Notes: generated by a model not told the origin, from the sequence alone. DNA of 64,000 nt from VRUE01 sp963819755 (GCA_963819755.1 CAWFXB010000002.1:1550001-1614000), one strand, 5' to 3'. Shown: positions 35,899-45,769, numbered from the stretch's first letter. Translations and numbers: made by a program.

Positions 35899-38800
35899 GT
35901 GCGCAAAAAGAACCGCGTGCTGATGATCGCGATCGCCGCCGTCGCTCTCAGCGGGCTCTTTGCCCAGTCCGCGCTGGCAAAAGGCGGCGGTCAGATCGGC
36001 GAATCCTGGGGCACTCCCGGCACCGGCAACGGCCAGCTCTTCAACCCGGCGATGTTCGGCGCGGATCCCGTCGACGGCACCGTCTACACCGGCGACTACA
36101 CCGGCGAACTCTCCAAAGAAGCCTCCAACTACCGGGTCCAGCAGCTCTCGGCGAGCGGTGAATTCAAAGCCTCGGCGGAAATCCAACGCTTCCCGGTGGC
36201 GAAAAAAATCATCGGCCTGCAGGGGATCGCGGTGGACCACGGCCTCGGCCGCATCTACATGGTCGAATCCTGTCGGGTGGGTGCCGCGGGCGGCAACTTC
36301 ACCTGCAAGGAACTCGGCGCCAAGCTCGCGGCACGAAAAATCCTCGCCTACTCGACGACCCCGGAAGCCGGGAAACTCGTCCCCGACAAAACCACGCCGA
36401 CGATCGCCCTGCCCGAAGGCGAAAAAGAGATCTACAACGTGCAGGCGGTCACCGTTGACCCCTCCAACCACGACATCCTGATCCTCGGCGAAGAAATCGG
36501 CGGCCACAAGGTCGTGCAGCGAATCAGCTCCTCCGGCGTCCTCGGCGCCCGCTTCACCGACACCAGCGACGTTTTGAAACCGTCGACCGGCGGCGGCGAA
36601 GACAGCTTCGCCAGCTCCCTGGCGGTCTCCAGCGGCGGCGTCGCCTACACGATGATCGGCCAGAAAACCCCCGGGGCGACGATCACCCGCGCCTGGCAGT
36701 TCACACCGAGCCTCTCCGCTCTCGAAGCGGTTCCAGGCTTCGCCGCCGCCGCCGAAAAAGAGGGCTGGGCGCTCGGGCATGAGAGCAAAGTCGAAGCGGC
36801 CTTCGGTGGGCCGCAGCTGGCGATCTCCGCTGACGGGTCGACGCTCTACTGGAAGGAATACCAGCTCAACTCCGGCCTGCCCTCCGAACCTGGCGAACTG
36901 CTCGTCCGCGGCTACTCGCTGGCCAAAGGAGAAAGCGTCGCGATCTGGGGGGGTGGCACGACGCGATGCAAGATCACCACCTCTAACGCCGCCCTGGCGA
37001 CGGCCGCGGGTGGCAACCTCGCCGTGCTCGACACCGGCGCCGAAACCGTCAAACCGGGCGACAAACCGGCCTACGGCCTCAAGGTCATCACCTTCGGCTC
37101 GGGCGGCACCGGCTGTGCCGAACCGGTGGCCAAGTTCACGGTCAACGGCAAAAAAGAAGGCGAAGAACCGACGGTCAATCCCGGCGAAACGGTCACCTTC
37201 AGCGCCGCCGGCTCCGAACTGCTCGGCGGCTTCCGCAGGGAACTGATCTGGAAATTCGGCGATGGCACCGAAAAAGCCGTTGGCCCGGCCAAAGAAGGCG
37301 AAGAAGCCCCGGCGACGGTCACCCACGTCTACTCGAGCGCCGCCAAAGTCACGGTCAGGCTCGAAATCAAGCTGCTCAACCCGCCCTTCGGCGACCCCGC
37401 GCCGGTCGAACGCGGCTTCAACGTCGGCTCGCCGGGGAAATCGTTCAAGTTGACCGTCTCCAAAACCGGCAACGGCAACGTCACCGGTCCGGGAATCAAC
37501 TGCGGCAGTGATTGCGACGAGGAATACCCCGAAAGCACCGAAGTCACCCTGGTCCCCGCCGCCGAAGCGGGCTCCGAATTCAAAGGCTGGAGCGGCGCCT
37601 GCTCTGGCACCGGCAGCTGCAAAGTCACGATGAGCGCGGCCAAATCGGTGGGCGCCGAATTCACGCTCGAAAAACGGCTGCTGAGCGTCACCAAAACCGG
37701 CAACGGCACCGTCACCAGCTCCCCGGCCGGGATCAACTGCGGCACGACCTGCTCGGCGAGCTTTGACTTCGGCAGCGAAGTGACGCTCACGCCCAGCGCC
37801 GAACCCGGCTCCGAATTCAAAGGCTGGAGCGGAGCCTGCTCGGGCACCGGCGCCTGCAAGGTGACGATGAGCGCGGCCAAATCGGTGGGCGCCGAATTCG
37901 CCCTCGAACAGCACCAGCTGAGCGTCACCAAAACCGGCAACGGCACCATCACCAGCTCCCCGGCCGGGATCAACTGCGGCACGACCTGCTCGGCGAGCTT
38001 CGCCCACAACGCAGAAGTCACCCTGGTCCCCGCCGCCGAAGCGGGCTCCGAATTCAAAGGCTGGAGCGGCGCCTGCTCTGGCACCGGCAGCTGCAAAGTC
38101 ACGATGAGCGCGGCCAAATCGGTGGGCGCCGAATTCACGCTCGAAAAACGGCTGCTGAGCGTCACCAAAACCGGCAACGGCACCGTCACCAGCTCCCCGG
38201 CCGGGATCAACTGCGGCACGACCTGCTCGGCGAGCTTTGACTTCGGCAGCGAAGTGACGCTCACGCCCAGCGCCGAACCCGGCTCCGAATTCAAAGGCTG
38301 GAGCGGAGCCTGCTCGGGCACCGGCGCCTGCAAGGTGACGATGAGCGCGGCCAAATCGGTGGGCGCCGAATTCGCCCTCGAACAGCACCAGCTGAGCGTC
38401 ACCAAAACCGGCAACGGCACCATCACCAGCTCCCCGGCCGGGATCAACTGCGGCACGACCTGCTCGGCGAGCTTCGCCCACAACGCAGAAGTCACCCTGG
38501 TCCCCGCCGCCGAAGCGGGCTCCGAATTCAAAGGCTGGAGCGGCGCCTGCTCTGGCACCGGCAGCTGCAAAGTCACGATGAGCGCCGCCAAATCGGTGGG
38601 CGCCGAATTCACGCTCGAAAAACGGCTGCTGAGCGTCACCAAAACCGGCAACGGCACCGTCACCAGCTCCCCGGCCGGGATCAACTGCGGCACGACCTGC
38701 TCGGCGAGCTTTGACTTCGGCAGCTCGGTGGCTCTGACCGGGACGCCGGCGCCCGGCACTCACACGGCCCCGGCCAAATGGTCCGGCTGCGACAGCGTCA

Positions 38801-41800
38801 ACGGCGCCGGCGAATGCATCGTCGCGATGAGCGCGGCCAAGGCCGTCACCGCGACTTTTTCGCTCGAACAGCATCAGCTCTCGGTCACGAAGGGCGGTGG
38901 CGGGGGCGGCTCGGTCACCAGCTCCCCGGCGGGGATCGAATGCGGCGAAGTCTGCTCGGCCGGTTTCGATCACGGAACCGAAGTGACCCTGACGGCCACC
39001 GCGTCTGGTGGCTCCGAATTCAAGGAATGGACGGGCTGCGACAGCGTCGCCGGCGGTCAGTGCAAAGTCACGATGGGCGCCGCGAAAGCGGTCGAAGCCG
39101 AGTTCGACCTGATCCCAGGCAAAGTCCTGCTCGAAATCTCGAAGCCCGGCAACGGCTCCGGCACCGTGACCAGCTCCCCGGCCGGGATCTCCTGCGGCGG
39201 TGTCTGCGAAGCGGGCTTCACCGAAGGCTCCGCGGTCACCCTTACCGCTGCGGCCTCCCCCGGCTCGAAATTCTCTGGATGGAGCGGCTGTGCCTCCGAA
39301 CCCAGCCCGACCGAATGCAAAGTGACGATGAGCGCCGCCAAATCGGTGACGGCTGAATTCGCGCTGGAACAGCACCAGCTCTCGGTCACCAAAACCGGCA
39401 ACGGCACGGGCACCGTGACCAGCTCCCCAGCCGGGATCAACTGCGGCACGACCTGCTCGGCCGCCTTCAACCACAACGCCGAAGTGACGCTGAATCCCGC
39501 CGCCGAACCCGGCTCCGAATTCAAAGGCTGGAGCGGCGCCTGCTCTGGCACCGGCAGCTGCAAAGTCACGATGAGCGCGGCCAAATCGGTGGGCGCCGAA
39601 TTCACGCTCGAACAGCACCAGCTCTCGGTCACCAAAACCGGCAACGGCACGGGCACCGTGACCAGCTCCCCAGCGGGGATCAACTGCGGAACGACCTGCG
39701 GCGCCGCCTTCAACCACAACGCCGAAGTCACCCTGACCGCCTCCTTCGGCGCCGGCACCAAAGCTGTCGCCTGGAGCGGCTGTGCCTCCGAACCCAGCCC
39801 GACCGAATGCAAAGTGACGATGAGCGCCGCCAAATCGGTGACGGCTGAATTCGCGCTGGAACAGCACCAGCTCTCGGTCACCAAAACCGGCAACGGCACG
39901 GGCACCGTGACCAGCTCCCCAGCCGGGATCAACTGCGGCACGACCTGCTCGGCCGCCTTCAACCACAACGCCGAAGTGACGCTGAATCCCGCCGCCGAAC
40001 CCGGCTCCGAATTCAAAGGCTGGAGCGGCGCCTGCTCTGGCACCGGCAGCTGCAAAGTCACGATGAGCGCCGCCAAATCGGTGGGCGCCGAATTCACGCT
40101 CGAACAGCACCAGCTCTCGGTCACCAAAACCGGCAACGGCACGGGCACCGTGACCAGCTCCCCAGCGGGGATCAACTGCGGAACGACCTGCGGCGCCGCC
40201 TTCAACCACAACGCCGAAGTCACCCTGACCGCCTCCTTCGGCGCCGGCACCAAAGCTGTCGCCTGGAGCGGCTGTGCCTCCGAACCCAGCCCGACCGAAT
40301 GCAAAGTGACGATGAGCGCCGCCAAATCGGTGACGGCTGAATTCGCGCTGGAACAGCACCAGCTCTCGGTCACCAAAACCGGCAACGGCACGGGCACCGT
40401 GACCAGCTCCCCAGCCGGGATCAACTGCGGCACGACCTGCTCGGCCGCCTTCAACCACAACGCCGAAGTGACGCTGAATCCCGCCGCCGAACCCGGCTCC
40501 GAATTCAAAGGCTGGAGCGGCGCCTGCTCTGGCACCGGCAGCTGCAAAGTCACGATGAGCGCCGCCAAATCGGTGGGCGCCGAATTCACGCTCGAACAGC
40601 ACCAGCTCTCGGTCACCAAAACCGGCAACGGCACGGGCACCGTGACCAGCTCCCCAGCGGGGATCAACTGCGGAACGACCTGCGGCGCCGCCTTCAACCA
40701 CAACGCCGAAGTCACCCTGACCGCCTCCTTCGGCGCCGGCACCAAAGCTGTCGCCTGGAGCGGCTGTGCCTCCGAACCCAGCCCGACCGAATGCAAAGTG
40801 ACGATGAGCGCCGCCAAATCGGTGACGGCTGAATTCGCGCTGGAACAGCACCAGCTCACCGTGGACACCACCAGCGGTGGCGGGGCGGGCGTAGTCACCA
40901 GCTCCCCGGCGGGGATCGATTGTGGCATCGCCTGTCAGGCGGGCTTCGACTCGGGCACTGAGGTGACGCTGGCCGCCGCGCCCGACAGCGGCTCGGAATT
41001 CAAAGGCTGGACGGGTTGCGAAAGCGTCGCCGGCGGGCAGTGCCAGGTCACGCTGGATGCCGACAAGGCGGTGACGGCGGAATTCGACCTGATCCCCGGC
41101 CACTCGCTGCTCAAGCTGAGGAAGCTCGGCGGCGGAGTGGCCACCGTGACCAGCTCCCCGGCGGGTATCGATTGCGGAGGCATCTGCGAAACCACGGGCA
41201 TCGAGGAAGGGGATACGGCAACTCTCGAGGTGACTTCGTTCGGCCCGCACACGATCGCCTCCGTCGCCTGGGCCGGCTGCGCCTCCGAACCCAGCCCGAC
41301 CGAATGCAAGGTCACGCTGAGCGGTGCGGCGACCGAAGTCAGCGCCCGGTTCGCCCTCGAACAGCATCAGCTCTCGGTCACCAAGAGCGGCAGCGGCGCC
41401 GGGACGGTCGTCAGCGCGCCGGCGAGGATCGAGTGCGGTGCCACCTGCGTGGCGGGCTTCGACCACGGCAGCGAAGTGACCCTCACCGCGGCCGCCGCCG
41501 ATGGCTCCGAATTCAAGGGCTGGAGCGGGGCCTGCGCCGGCACGCACGCGTGCCGGGTCACGATTGACGCGGCGAAGACGGTGAACGCCGCCTTCGAAGC
41601 GCTCTCGTCCGGCTCCTCCGAATCGCTGCCACCAGGCGGGGATCAGCCCGTCGCCGGGCCGACCGAAGCCGAAAAGCTCAAACAGGCGCTGAAGAAATGC
41701 CGCAAGCTCAAGGGGCGGGTCCGGGCTCGATGCGAAAGCAGGGCGAAAGGGGGCGCGAAGGTCAAGCCGAGGCGCCACCCGCGCAGGCACCGGGCCCAAA

Positions 41801-41814
41801 GGGGGAGGGGCTGA
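35899..41814 (+). CDS. Giant secreted propeller-PKD protein with 17 cysteine-rich repeats
   Basis: 1971 residues from GTG 35899 (GGGGA seven bases upstream; ATGs at 35833, 35866, 35872, 35878 are in frame). Signal peptide (VLMIAIAAVALSGLFAQSAL), propeller and PKD nearly the same as in the 29578 gene, then 17 repeats of 78-86 residues of the InlB-B-like type. The usual repeat is LSVTKTGNGT-SSPAGINCGTTC-EVTL-GSEFKGWSGAC-CKVTMSAAKSV-AEF with four cysteines, probably two disulfides each. A basic tail (KPRRHPRRHRAQRGRG) ends it; no PstS domain and no sortase signal. It would form a long exported fibre or matrix protein. The stop overlaps the next gene. Confidence 0.82.
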   Translation: MRKKNRVLMIAIAAVALSGLFAQSALAKGGGQIGESWGTPGTGNGQLFNPAMFGADPVDGTVYTGDYTGELSKEASNYRVQQLSASGEFKASAEIQRFPVAKKIIGLQGIAVDHGLGRIYMVESCRVGAAGGNFTCKELGAKLAARKILAYSTTPEAGKLVPDKTTPTIALPEGEKEIYNVQAVTVDPSNHDILILGEEIGGHKVVQRISSSGVLGARFTDTSDVLKPSTGGGEDSFASSLAVSSGGVAYTMIGQKTPGATITRAWQFTPSLSALEAVPGFAAAAEKEGWALGHESKVEAAFGGPQLAISADGSTLYWKEYQLNSGLPSEPGELLVRGYSLAKGESVAIWGGGTTRCKITTSNAALATAAGGNLAVLDTGAETVKPGDKPAYGLKVITFGSGGTGCAEPVAKFTVNGKKEGEEPTVNPGETVTFSAAGSELLGGFRRELIWKFGDGTEKAVGPAKEGEEAPATVTHVYSSAAKVTVRLEIKLLNPPFGDPAPVERGFNVGSPGKSFKLTVSKTGNGNVTGPGINCGSDCDEEYPESTEVTLVPAAEAGSEFKGWSGACSGTGSCKVTMSAAKSVGAEFTLEKRLLSVTKTGNGTVTSSPAGINCGTTCSASFDFGSEVTLTPSAEPGSEFKGWSGACSGTGACKVTMSAAKSVGAEFALEQHQLSVTKTGNGTITSSPAGINCGTTCSASFAHNAEVTLVPAAEAGSEFKGWSGACSGTGSCKVTMSAAKSVGAEFTLEKRLLSVTKTGNGTVTSSPAGINCGTTCSASFDFGSEVTLTPSAEPGSEFKGWSGACSGTGACKVTMSAAKSVGAEFALEQHQLSVTKTGNGTITSSPAGINCGTTCSASFAHNAEVTLVPAAEAGSEFKGWSGACSGTGSCKVTMSAAKSVGAEFTLEKRLLSVTKTGNGTVTSSPAGINCGTTCSASFDFGSSVALTGTPAPGTHTAPAKWSGCDSVNGAGECIVAMSAAKAVTATFSLEQHQLSVTKGGGGGGSVTSSPAGIECGEVCSAGFDHGTEVTLTATASGGSEFKEWTGCDSVAGGQCKVTMGAAKAVEAEFDLIPGKVLLEISKPGNGSGTVTSSPAGISCGGVCEAGFTEGSAVTLTAAASPGSKFSGWSGCASEPSPTECKVTMSAAKSVTAEFALEQHQLSVTKTGNGTGTVTSSPAGINCGTTCSAAFNHNAEVTLNPAAEPGSEFKGWSGACSGTGSCKVTMSAAKSVGAEFTLEQHQLSVTKTGNGTGTVTSSPAGINCGTTCGAAFNHNAEVTLTASFGAGTKAVAWSGCASEPSPTECKVTMSAAKSVTAEFALEQHQLSVTKTGNGTGTVTSSPAGINCGTTCSAAFNHNAEVTLNPAAEPGSEFKGWSGACSGTGSCKVTMSAAKSVGAEFTLEQHQLSVTKTGNGTGTVTSSPAGINCGTTCGAAFNHNAEVTLTASFGAGTKAVAWSGCASEPSPTECKVTMSAAKSVTAEFALEQHQLSVTKTGNGTGTVTSSPAGINCGTTCSAAFNHNAEVTLNPAAEPGSEFKGWSGACSGTGSCKVTMSAAKSVGAEFTLEQHQLSVTKTGNGTGTVTSSPAGINCGTTCGAAFNHNAEVTLTASFGAGTKAVAWSGCASEPSPTECKVTMSAAKSVTAEFALEQHQLTVDTTSGGGAGVVTSSPAGIDCGIACQAGFDSGTEVTLAAAPDSGSEFKGWTGCESVAGGQCQVTLDADKAVTAEFDLIPGHSLLKLRKLGGGVATVTSSPAGIDCGGICETTGIEEGDTATLEVTSFGPHTIASVAWAGCASEPSPTECKVTLSGAATEVSARFALEQHQLSVTKSGSGAGTVVSAPARIECGATCVAGFDHGSEVTLTAAAADGSEFKGWSGACAGTHACRVTIDAAKTVNAAFEALSSGSSESLPPGGDQPVAGPTEAEKLKQALKKCRKLKGRVRARCESRAKGGAKVKPRRHPRRHRAQRGRG
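35980..37395 (+). repeat. Propeller-PKD coding segment, copy 2
   Basis: Second copy of 29722-31140. Blocks of near-perfect DNA identity alternate with divergent patches, which suggests duplication followed by partial gene conversion. Confidence 0.8.
37540..38724 (+). repeat. 474-bp tandem repeat array (2.5 copies)
   Basis: The unit encodes two 79-residue Cys-rich repeats (158 codons). The marker ctcgaaaaacggctg recurs with its A5 run at 37670, 38144 and 38618, exactly 474 apart. Copies are almost identical at the nucleotide level; the visible difference I noted is one GCG/GCC codon. The array ends where the third copy diverges after tttgacttcggcagc. Confidence 0.9.
39280..40857 (+). repeat. 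492-bp tandem repeat array (3.2 copies)
   Basis: The unit encodes two Cys-rich repeats (164 codons). ctcggtcaccaaaaccggc recurs at 39381, 39873 and 40365. Copies are nearly identical; the same GCG/GCC alternation is seen in one codon. The array starts within repeat 8 and ends at cagcaccagctc, where repeat 15 diverges. Confidence 0.9.
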
Positions 41815-43784
41815 ACCGGCGTAGGCCGTGGGCCTGGATCGCCGTGGCGCTCGCCGGCGCCGCGCTCGCCAGCCCTGCGCCGGCCCAGGCCCTGGTCTCG
41901 GCTCCGGTCACGCTCGCCGGCCCCTCCTCCGACATCGTCGATTTCGGTGGAGTGGCGATGGCGCCCGACGGCAGCGGTGGCGTCGTCTACATCAAGGCCG
42001 TGGCCGGCGTGCCGCACGTCTTCGCCAGCCGCTACACGGGCAACGAATGGAGCGGTCCGATCCGGGTCGACTGGGACCAGCCCTTCGAAGCGAGCCAGGC
42101 GCGCATCGCCGCCGGGCCCCGCGGGGAACTGCTCGTCGTCTGGGTGACCCAGGTGGCCACCGTGCACGGCCGGGTCCGCTACGGGCTGTTCTCGGCGTCG
42201 ATCGGGAGGGGCGCGAGCGACTTCGGCCCCTCGCAGCCGCTCGACCCGGACGTGGGGGAAGGGATCGGCGTCGACCCCTCGGTCTCGGCGACGGCCCCCG
42301 GCCAGGCGATCGTCGCCTACCGGGCGATCACCTTCAACTTCAACGGGACGTCGGCCTCGACCGCGGTGCAACTCCGCCCCGGCGACGTGATGGCCGACAT
42401 CCGGCTCGCCCGGCTCAAGGACGACCGCTGGTCGCAGCTCGGCGCGATCAACCGCAACCCGGAAAGCTCGATGCGCCCGCCCAGCCCGACCAACGGGCCG
42501 AAGGTGGGGGCGGGGGTCGACGGCGGCGCGGTCGTCGCTTGGCAGGAGCCCGACCAGAGCGGCGCCGCGCGGATCTGGGTGCGACGAATCTTCGGCACCG
42601 TCCCCGGGCCGATCCTCGAAGCGAGCCCGACGAGCTGGGAAGGGTCGCCGGTCAGCGGCGACGTCGACGCCTTCTCCCTGGCCGTCACCCCGCTCGACCA
42701 GGCGAGGATTGCGATGCGGCTCGCGCCCAACTCGCTGCCCGGCCGCTCCCGCCTGCTCCTCAACACGCTGCCGCCCGGCTTCGCGGTGCCATCCAGCGCG
42801 CTGGTCGGCGTCAAGCCCGTTTTCACCGCGGCGAGCGCGTCGGTTCCCGGAGTCGGGCCTCCCGGCGTCGCGGCCTATGAAAAAGGCGGCGCCGAAGGAC
42901 TGCTGAAGCTGGTCTTCGTCGCCGGCAACCAGCTTCGCGAGGTGGGGGCGGACCAGGGTGGGGCGCTGGCCTCCCTTCCCGTGCCGCCCGGGCCCACCGC
43001 CGTGCAGGGTGCCGAAGCGCAGGCCGCGCTCGATCCGGAAGGCGGTGGCGTGGTCGCCTATCCGGCGCTGGACTCGACCGGGCAGCAGGCGCTCGCCGTG
43101 CGACAGGAGTTCCCCGCCGGCGCCGCCCAGGTGGCGCTGCTGTCGGGGAGCGAAGGCGGTCCGATCGCGGAGCCCGCGATTGGGCCCTCGGGCTCGGGCG
43201 ACGCGTTGATCGCCTTTCGCCAGGGAGAACCCGGCCGCTTCCAGATCGTCGCCGGCGCGGTCACCGCGCCGCCGGCGGAATTCAAGCTCACGGGCCCCAA
43301 GGGCTGGAGCAGGCCCACGCAGGTGCGGCTCCGCTGGACGGCGGCGAGGAGCGCGGTGGCGGGCCTCACCTACTCGGTGCTGCTCGGCAACCGGACCGTC
43401 AAGCAGGGCCTTCGCCGCCTCCGCTTCCACCCCCGCCCCGCGTCGCTCGGCAACGGCAGGACGCAGGCGCGGGTGCTTGCCACCGACCGGTTCGGCCAGC
43501 AGATGCTGAGCAAGCCGGTGGGGCTGATGGTCGACGGCGAGGCCCCGTTGGTGACGGTGAGCGAACCCGGTCCGTCCGCGCGGGTGGCGGTGCGGGTCCG
43601 CGATGCGGATTCCGGGCTGAAGGCGAAGGCGACCTGGGTCAGCTTCGGCGACGGCGCAACGGCCCATGGCGGGGCGCGCTTCCACCACGTCTACTCCGCC
43701 CCCGGGGCCTACGCGGTCTCCGTCCGGGCCCGCGACCGGGTCGGCAACCGAGTGGCGCGGCGCTTCGAGGTGCGGGTGCGATGA
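41730..43784 (+). CDS. Secreted propeller-like protein with C-terminal PKD-like domain
   Basis: About 684 residues from ATG 41730; ATG 41697 or a CTG at 41811 (directly behind GGGGGAGGGG and overlapping the previous TGA) are alternatives. A signal-like helix (WAWIAVALAGAALASPAPAQ) precedes a beta-rich region with propeller-style phrases (GGVAMAPDGSGGVVYIKAVA, ARIAAGPRGELLVVWVT, GAGVDGGAVVAWQEPDQSGA). The end is an Ig/PKD-like domain (WVSFGDGATAHGGARFHHVY, GAYAVSVRARDRVGNRVARR). No enzyme motif is recognised. It overlaps both neighbours, so it is part of the secreted-protein operon. Confidence 0.7.
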   Translation: MRKQGERGREGQAEAPPAQAPGPKGEGLNRRRPWAWIAVALAGAALASPAPAQALVSAPVTLAGPSSDIVDFGGVAMAPDGSGGVVYIKAVAGVPHVFASRYTGNEWSGPIRVDWDQPFEASQARIAAGPRGELLVVWVTQVATVHGRVRYGLFSASIGRGASDFGPSQPLDPDVGEGIGVDPSVSATAPGQAIVAYRAITFNFNGTSASTAVQLRPGDVMADIRLARLKDDRWSQLGAINRNPESSMRPPSPTNGPKVGAGVDGGAVVAWQEPDQSGAARIWVRRIFGTVPGPILEASPTSWEGSPVSGDVDAFSLAVTPLDQARIAMRLAPNSLPGRSRLLLNTLPPGFAVPSSALVGVKPVFTAASASVPGVGPPGVAAYEKGGAEGLLKLVFVAGNQLREVGADQGGALASLPVPPGPTAVQGAEAQAALDPEGGGVVAYPALDSTGQQALAVRQEFPAGAAQVALLSGSEGGPIAEPAIGPSGSGDALIAFRQGEPGRFQIVAGAVTAPPAEFKLTGPKGWSRPTQVRLRWTAARSAVAGLTYSVLLGNRTVKQGLRRLRFHPRPASLGNGRTQARVLATDRFGQQMLSKPVGLMVDGEAPLVTVSEPGPSARVAVRVRDADSGLKAKATWVSFGDGATAHGGARFHHVYSAPGAYAVSVRARDRVGNRVARRFEVRVR

Positions 43785-45769
43785 GGCCCTCCCTCCGCAC
43801 GCTCGTGGCGGCTTTGCTCGCGCTCGGCGCTGCCGGCGCCAGCGCCTCGCCGGCCGCGGCGGAATTCGGTCCGATTCGCCTCGTCTCGCGCAGCGCCGTG
43901 CAGCAGGCCGGCGAAGCGGTGGCGCCGGCGATCTCCGCCGACGGCCGCTACCTCGCCTTCCAGGGCACGATCGGCGGCGAAAAGGGCGTCTTCCGCAAGG
44001 ACCTGCAGAGCGGCGCCGTCGAACCGGTCCTCGCCGGCAGCGCCTACGAAGCGAACGCTCCCGGCAGCGACGCCGCCGCCCCCTCGATCTCCGCCGACGG
44101 CCGCTACGTCGCCTTCACCACGGTGGCCCAGCTCGACCCCGGCGACGACGTTCAGCTCGGTTCGAGGGACGTCTACGTCGCCGACATGGCCTCCTCACCG
44201 CCGGGCTACGTGCTGGCTTCGGCGCTCGACGGCAGCTCGGCCGGCCTCACCTACGGCGGCAGCGGTGGCTCGGAAGCCACCGGCAGGGTCGCGCTCAGCG
44301 CCGACGGGCGCACCGTGGCCTTCTTCACCACCGCGACCTCGAACCTGACCGGCGACCCGACGAAAACCGAAACGCCGGCGGGCCAGATCGCTGTGCGCGA
44401 GCTCGACAGCAACCGGACGATCCTGGTCAGCGCCGAACGCGATCCCGAAACTGGAGCAATGACCGGCCGCCCGGTGGCGGGGGGCGCGCTCCTTCCCCCC
44501 ACCGCGAGTCTGCCGCTGCTGCGCGGGGCCGCGCTCAGCGCCGACGGCACGACCGTCGCCTGGATGGGCGCCCACCTGCCGGCCCAGGTGCCGCTGCCCG
44601 CCGGGGAAGCGAAAAAGATGGACGAACTCGACGAAAAAGGCCAGTTCCCCTACGTCGAGCCGCTCTGGCGGCGGATCGGCGACGGCCCCGGGGTGCCGAC
44701 CCGGAGGATCATCGCTGGCGAAGGCGCCGCCTCGCTGTTGCCGCTGCTGACCCAGAAGAACACCGGCTTCAACAGGGCCGAAGGTTGGCTGGGCCTGCAA
44801 CACGTCGACGGGATCCCCCAGCTCAGCGCCGACGGGCGCACCGTCGCCCTGATCGGCAACCCGACGCTGCCGGCGAACCTCTTCCTGGTCGAGATGGGCG
44901 ACGGCGCGGGCGGTGGGCAGGCGATCCGTCAGCTGACCGAGGAGATCCCCGTCGGCCCATCCGAAGAAGTCAACTCGAAAGGGACGATCCCGCTCGACGG
45001 CCACCTCTTCGACCTGGCGATCTCGGCCGACGGGCAGCGGATCGCCTTCGCCACCGCGCGCCAGCGCTTTCCCCTCGCCCCGCCAAACCTGATCGGCGCC
45101 CCGCCCTCCCGCCTTGGCATGGTCGAGCTCTACCTGCTCGACCGCGACGGCGAAACGCTGCGGCGGGTAACCCACGGCTTCAGCAGCGAGAGCGAACCCT
45201 CGCTGGCTCCCGCCGGTGCTGCCCTGAGCGTCGCCAACGGCGACGGCGCCGGCTCGCCCAGCTTCGGCGGCGACCTGATCGCCTTCGGCTCGACCGCCTC
45301 CAACCTGGTGCCGGGAGACGGCAACGACGCCGGCGATGCCTTCACCGTCGCCGGCGAGAAGGCGCCGCAGATGGCCGGCGCCACGAGCATCGCGCCGGCG
45401 CCGGCGCAGCGGCGTCGCCGCCCCCACTGGCGCCTGCGGCTGAGCGCCTTCTCGCTGCCCGACGGCAGCGTGCGACTGGTGGCCGTGGTGCCCGCCGCCG
45501 GCGGCGTGCAGGCCGGCGTCGCGGCCGAGGCCGGCCACAGCGGGGAGCCGCGCCGTCTCGGCGGGGCACGCGCCCACCCCCGCCACGGCGGGCCGGTCCC
45601 GCTTAGCCTGGAGCTGCCCGCCCGGCTGCGCGACCTGGCCCACTCGCGCGAAGGCGTCTACGCGATGGCGCGGGTGAGCTTCCACCGGCGCGGCCGCCGG
45701 ACCCTGCGCGGCCGGCTGCAGGTGCGCTTCCACGCCCACCCGGCCAAGCACGAGCGAGGCCGCCGGTGA
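43781..45769 (+). CDS. Secreted TolB/PD40-like beta-propeller protein
   Basis: 662 residues, coupled to the previous gene by ATGA. The signal peptide is TLVAALLALGAAGASASPAA. PD40-type blades recur: APAISADGRYLAFQGT, APSISADGRYVAFTT, RVALSADGRTVAFFTT, AALSADGTTVAWMGA, LAISADGQRIAFATA and a decayed last blade. A basic C-terminal beta domain (~540-662) follows. Such propellers usually bind proteins or glycans. There is no catalytic signature. Exported; same operon as its neighbours. Confidence 0.78.
   Translation: MRPSLRTLVAALLALGAAGASASPAAAEFGPIRLVSRSAVQQAGEAVAPAISADGRYLAFQGTIGGEKGVFRKDLQSGAVEPVLAGSAYEANAPGSDAAAPSISADGRYVAFTTVAQLDPGDDVQLGSRDVYVADMASSPPGYVLASALDGSSAGLTYGGSGGSEATGRVALSADGRTVAFFTTATSNLTGDPTKTETPAGQIAVRELDSNRTILVSAERDPETGAMTGRPVAGGALLPPTASLPLLRGAALSADGTTVAWMGAHLPAQVPLPAGEAKKMDELDEKGQFPYVEPLWRRIGDGPGVPTRRIIAGEGAASLLPLLTQKNTGFNRAEGWLGLQHVDGIPQLSADGRTVALIGNPTLPANLFLVEMGDGAGGGQAIRQLTEEIPVGPSEEVNSKGTIPLDGHLFDLAISADGQRIAFATARQRFPLAPPNLIGAPPSRLGMVELYLLDRDGETLRRVTHGFSSESEPSLAPAGAALSVANGDGAGSPSFGGDLIAFGSTASNLVPGDGNDAGDAFTVAGEKAPQMAGATSIAPAPAQRRRRPHWRLRLSAFSLPDGSVRLVAVVPAAGGVQAGVAAEAGHSGEPRRLGGARAHPRHGGPVPLSLELPARLRDLAHSREGVYAMARVSFHRRGRRTLRGRLQVRFHAHPAKHERGRR

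Noticed and set aside
37540..40857. CRISPR-like appearance of the regular repeats
   Set aside because: Units are ~480 bp, in one reading frame, without unique spacers or cas genes.
35896..41799. A 1967-codon open frame on the minus strand opposite the giant repeat gene
   Set aside because: It mirrors the repeat gene; its G/A/R/F-rich wording follows from the GC-rich codon pattern, and the plus strand has signal peptide and known domains.
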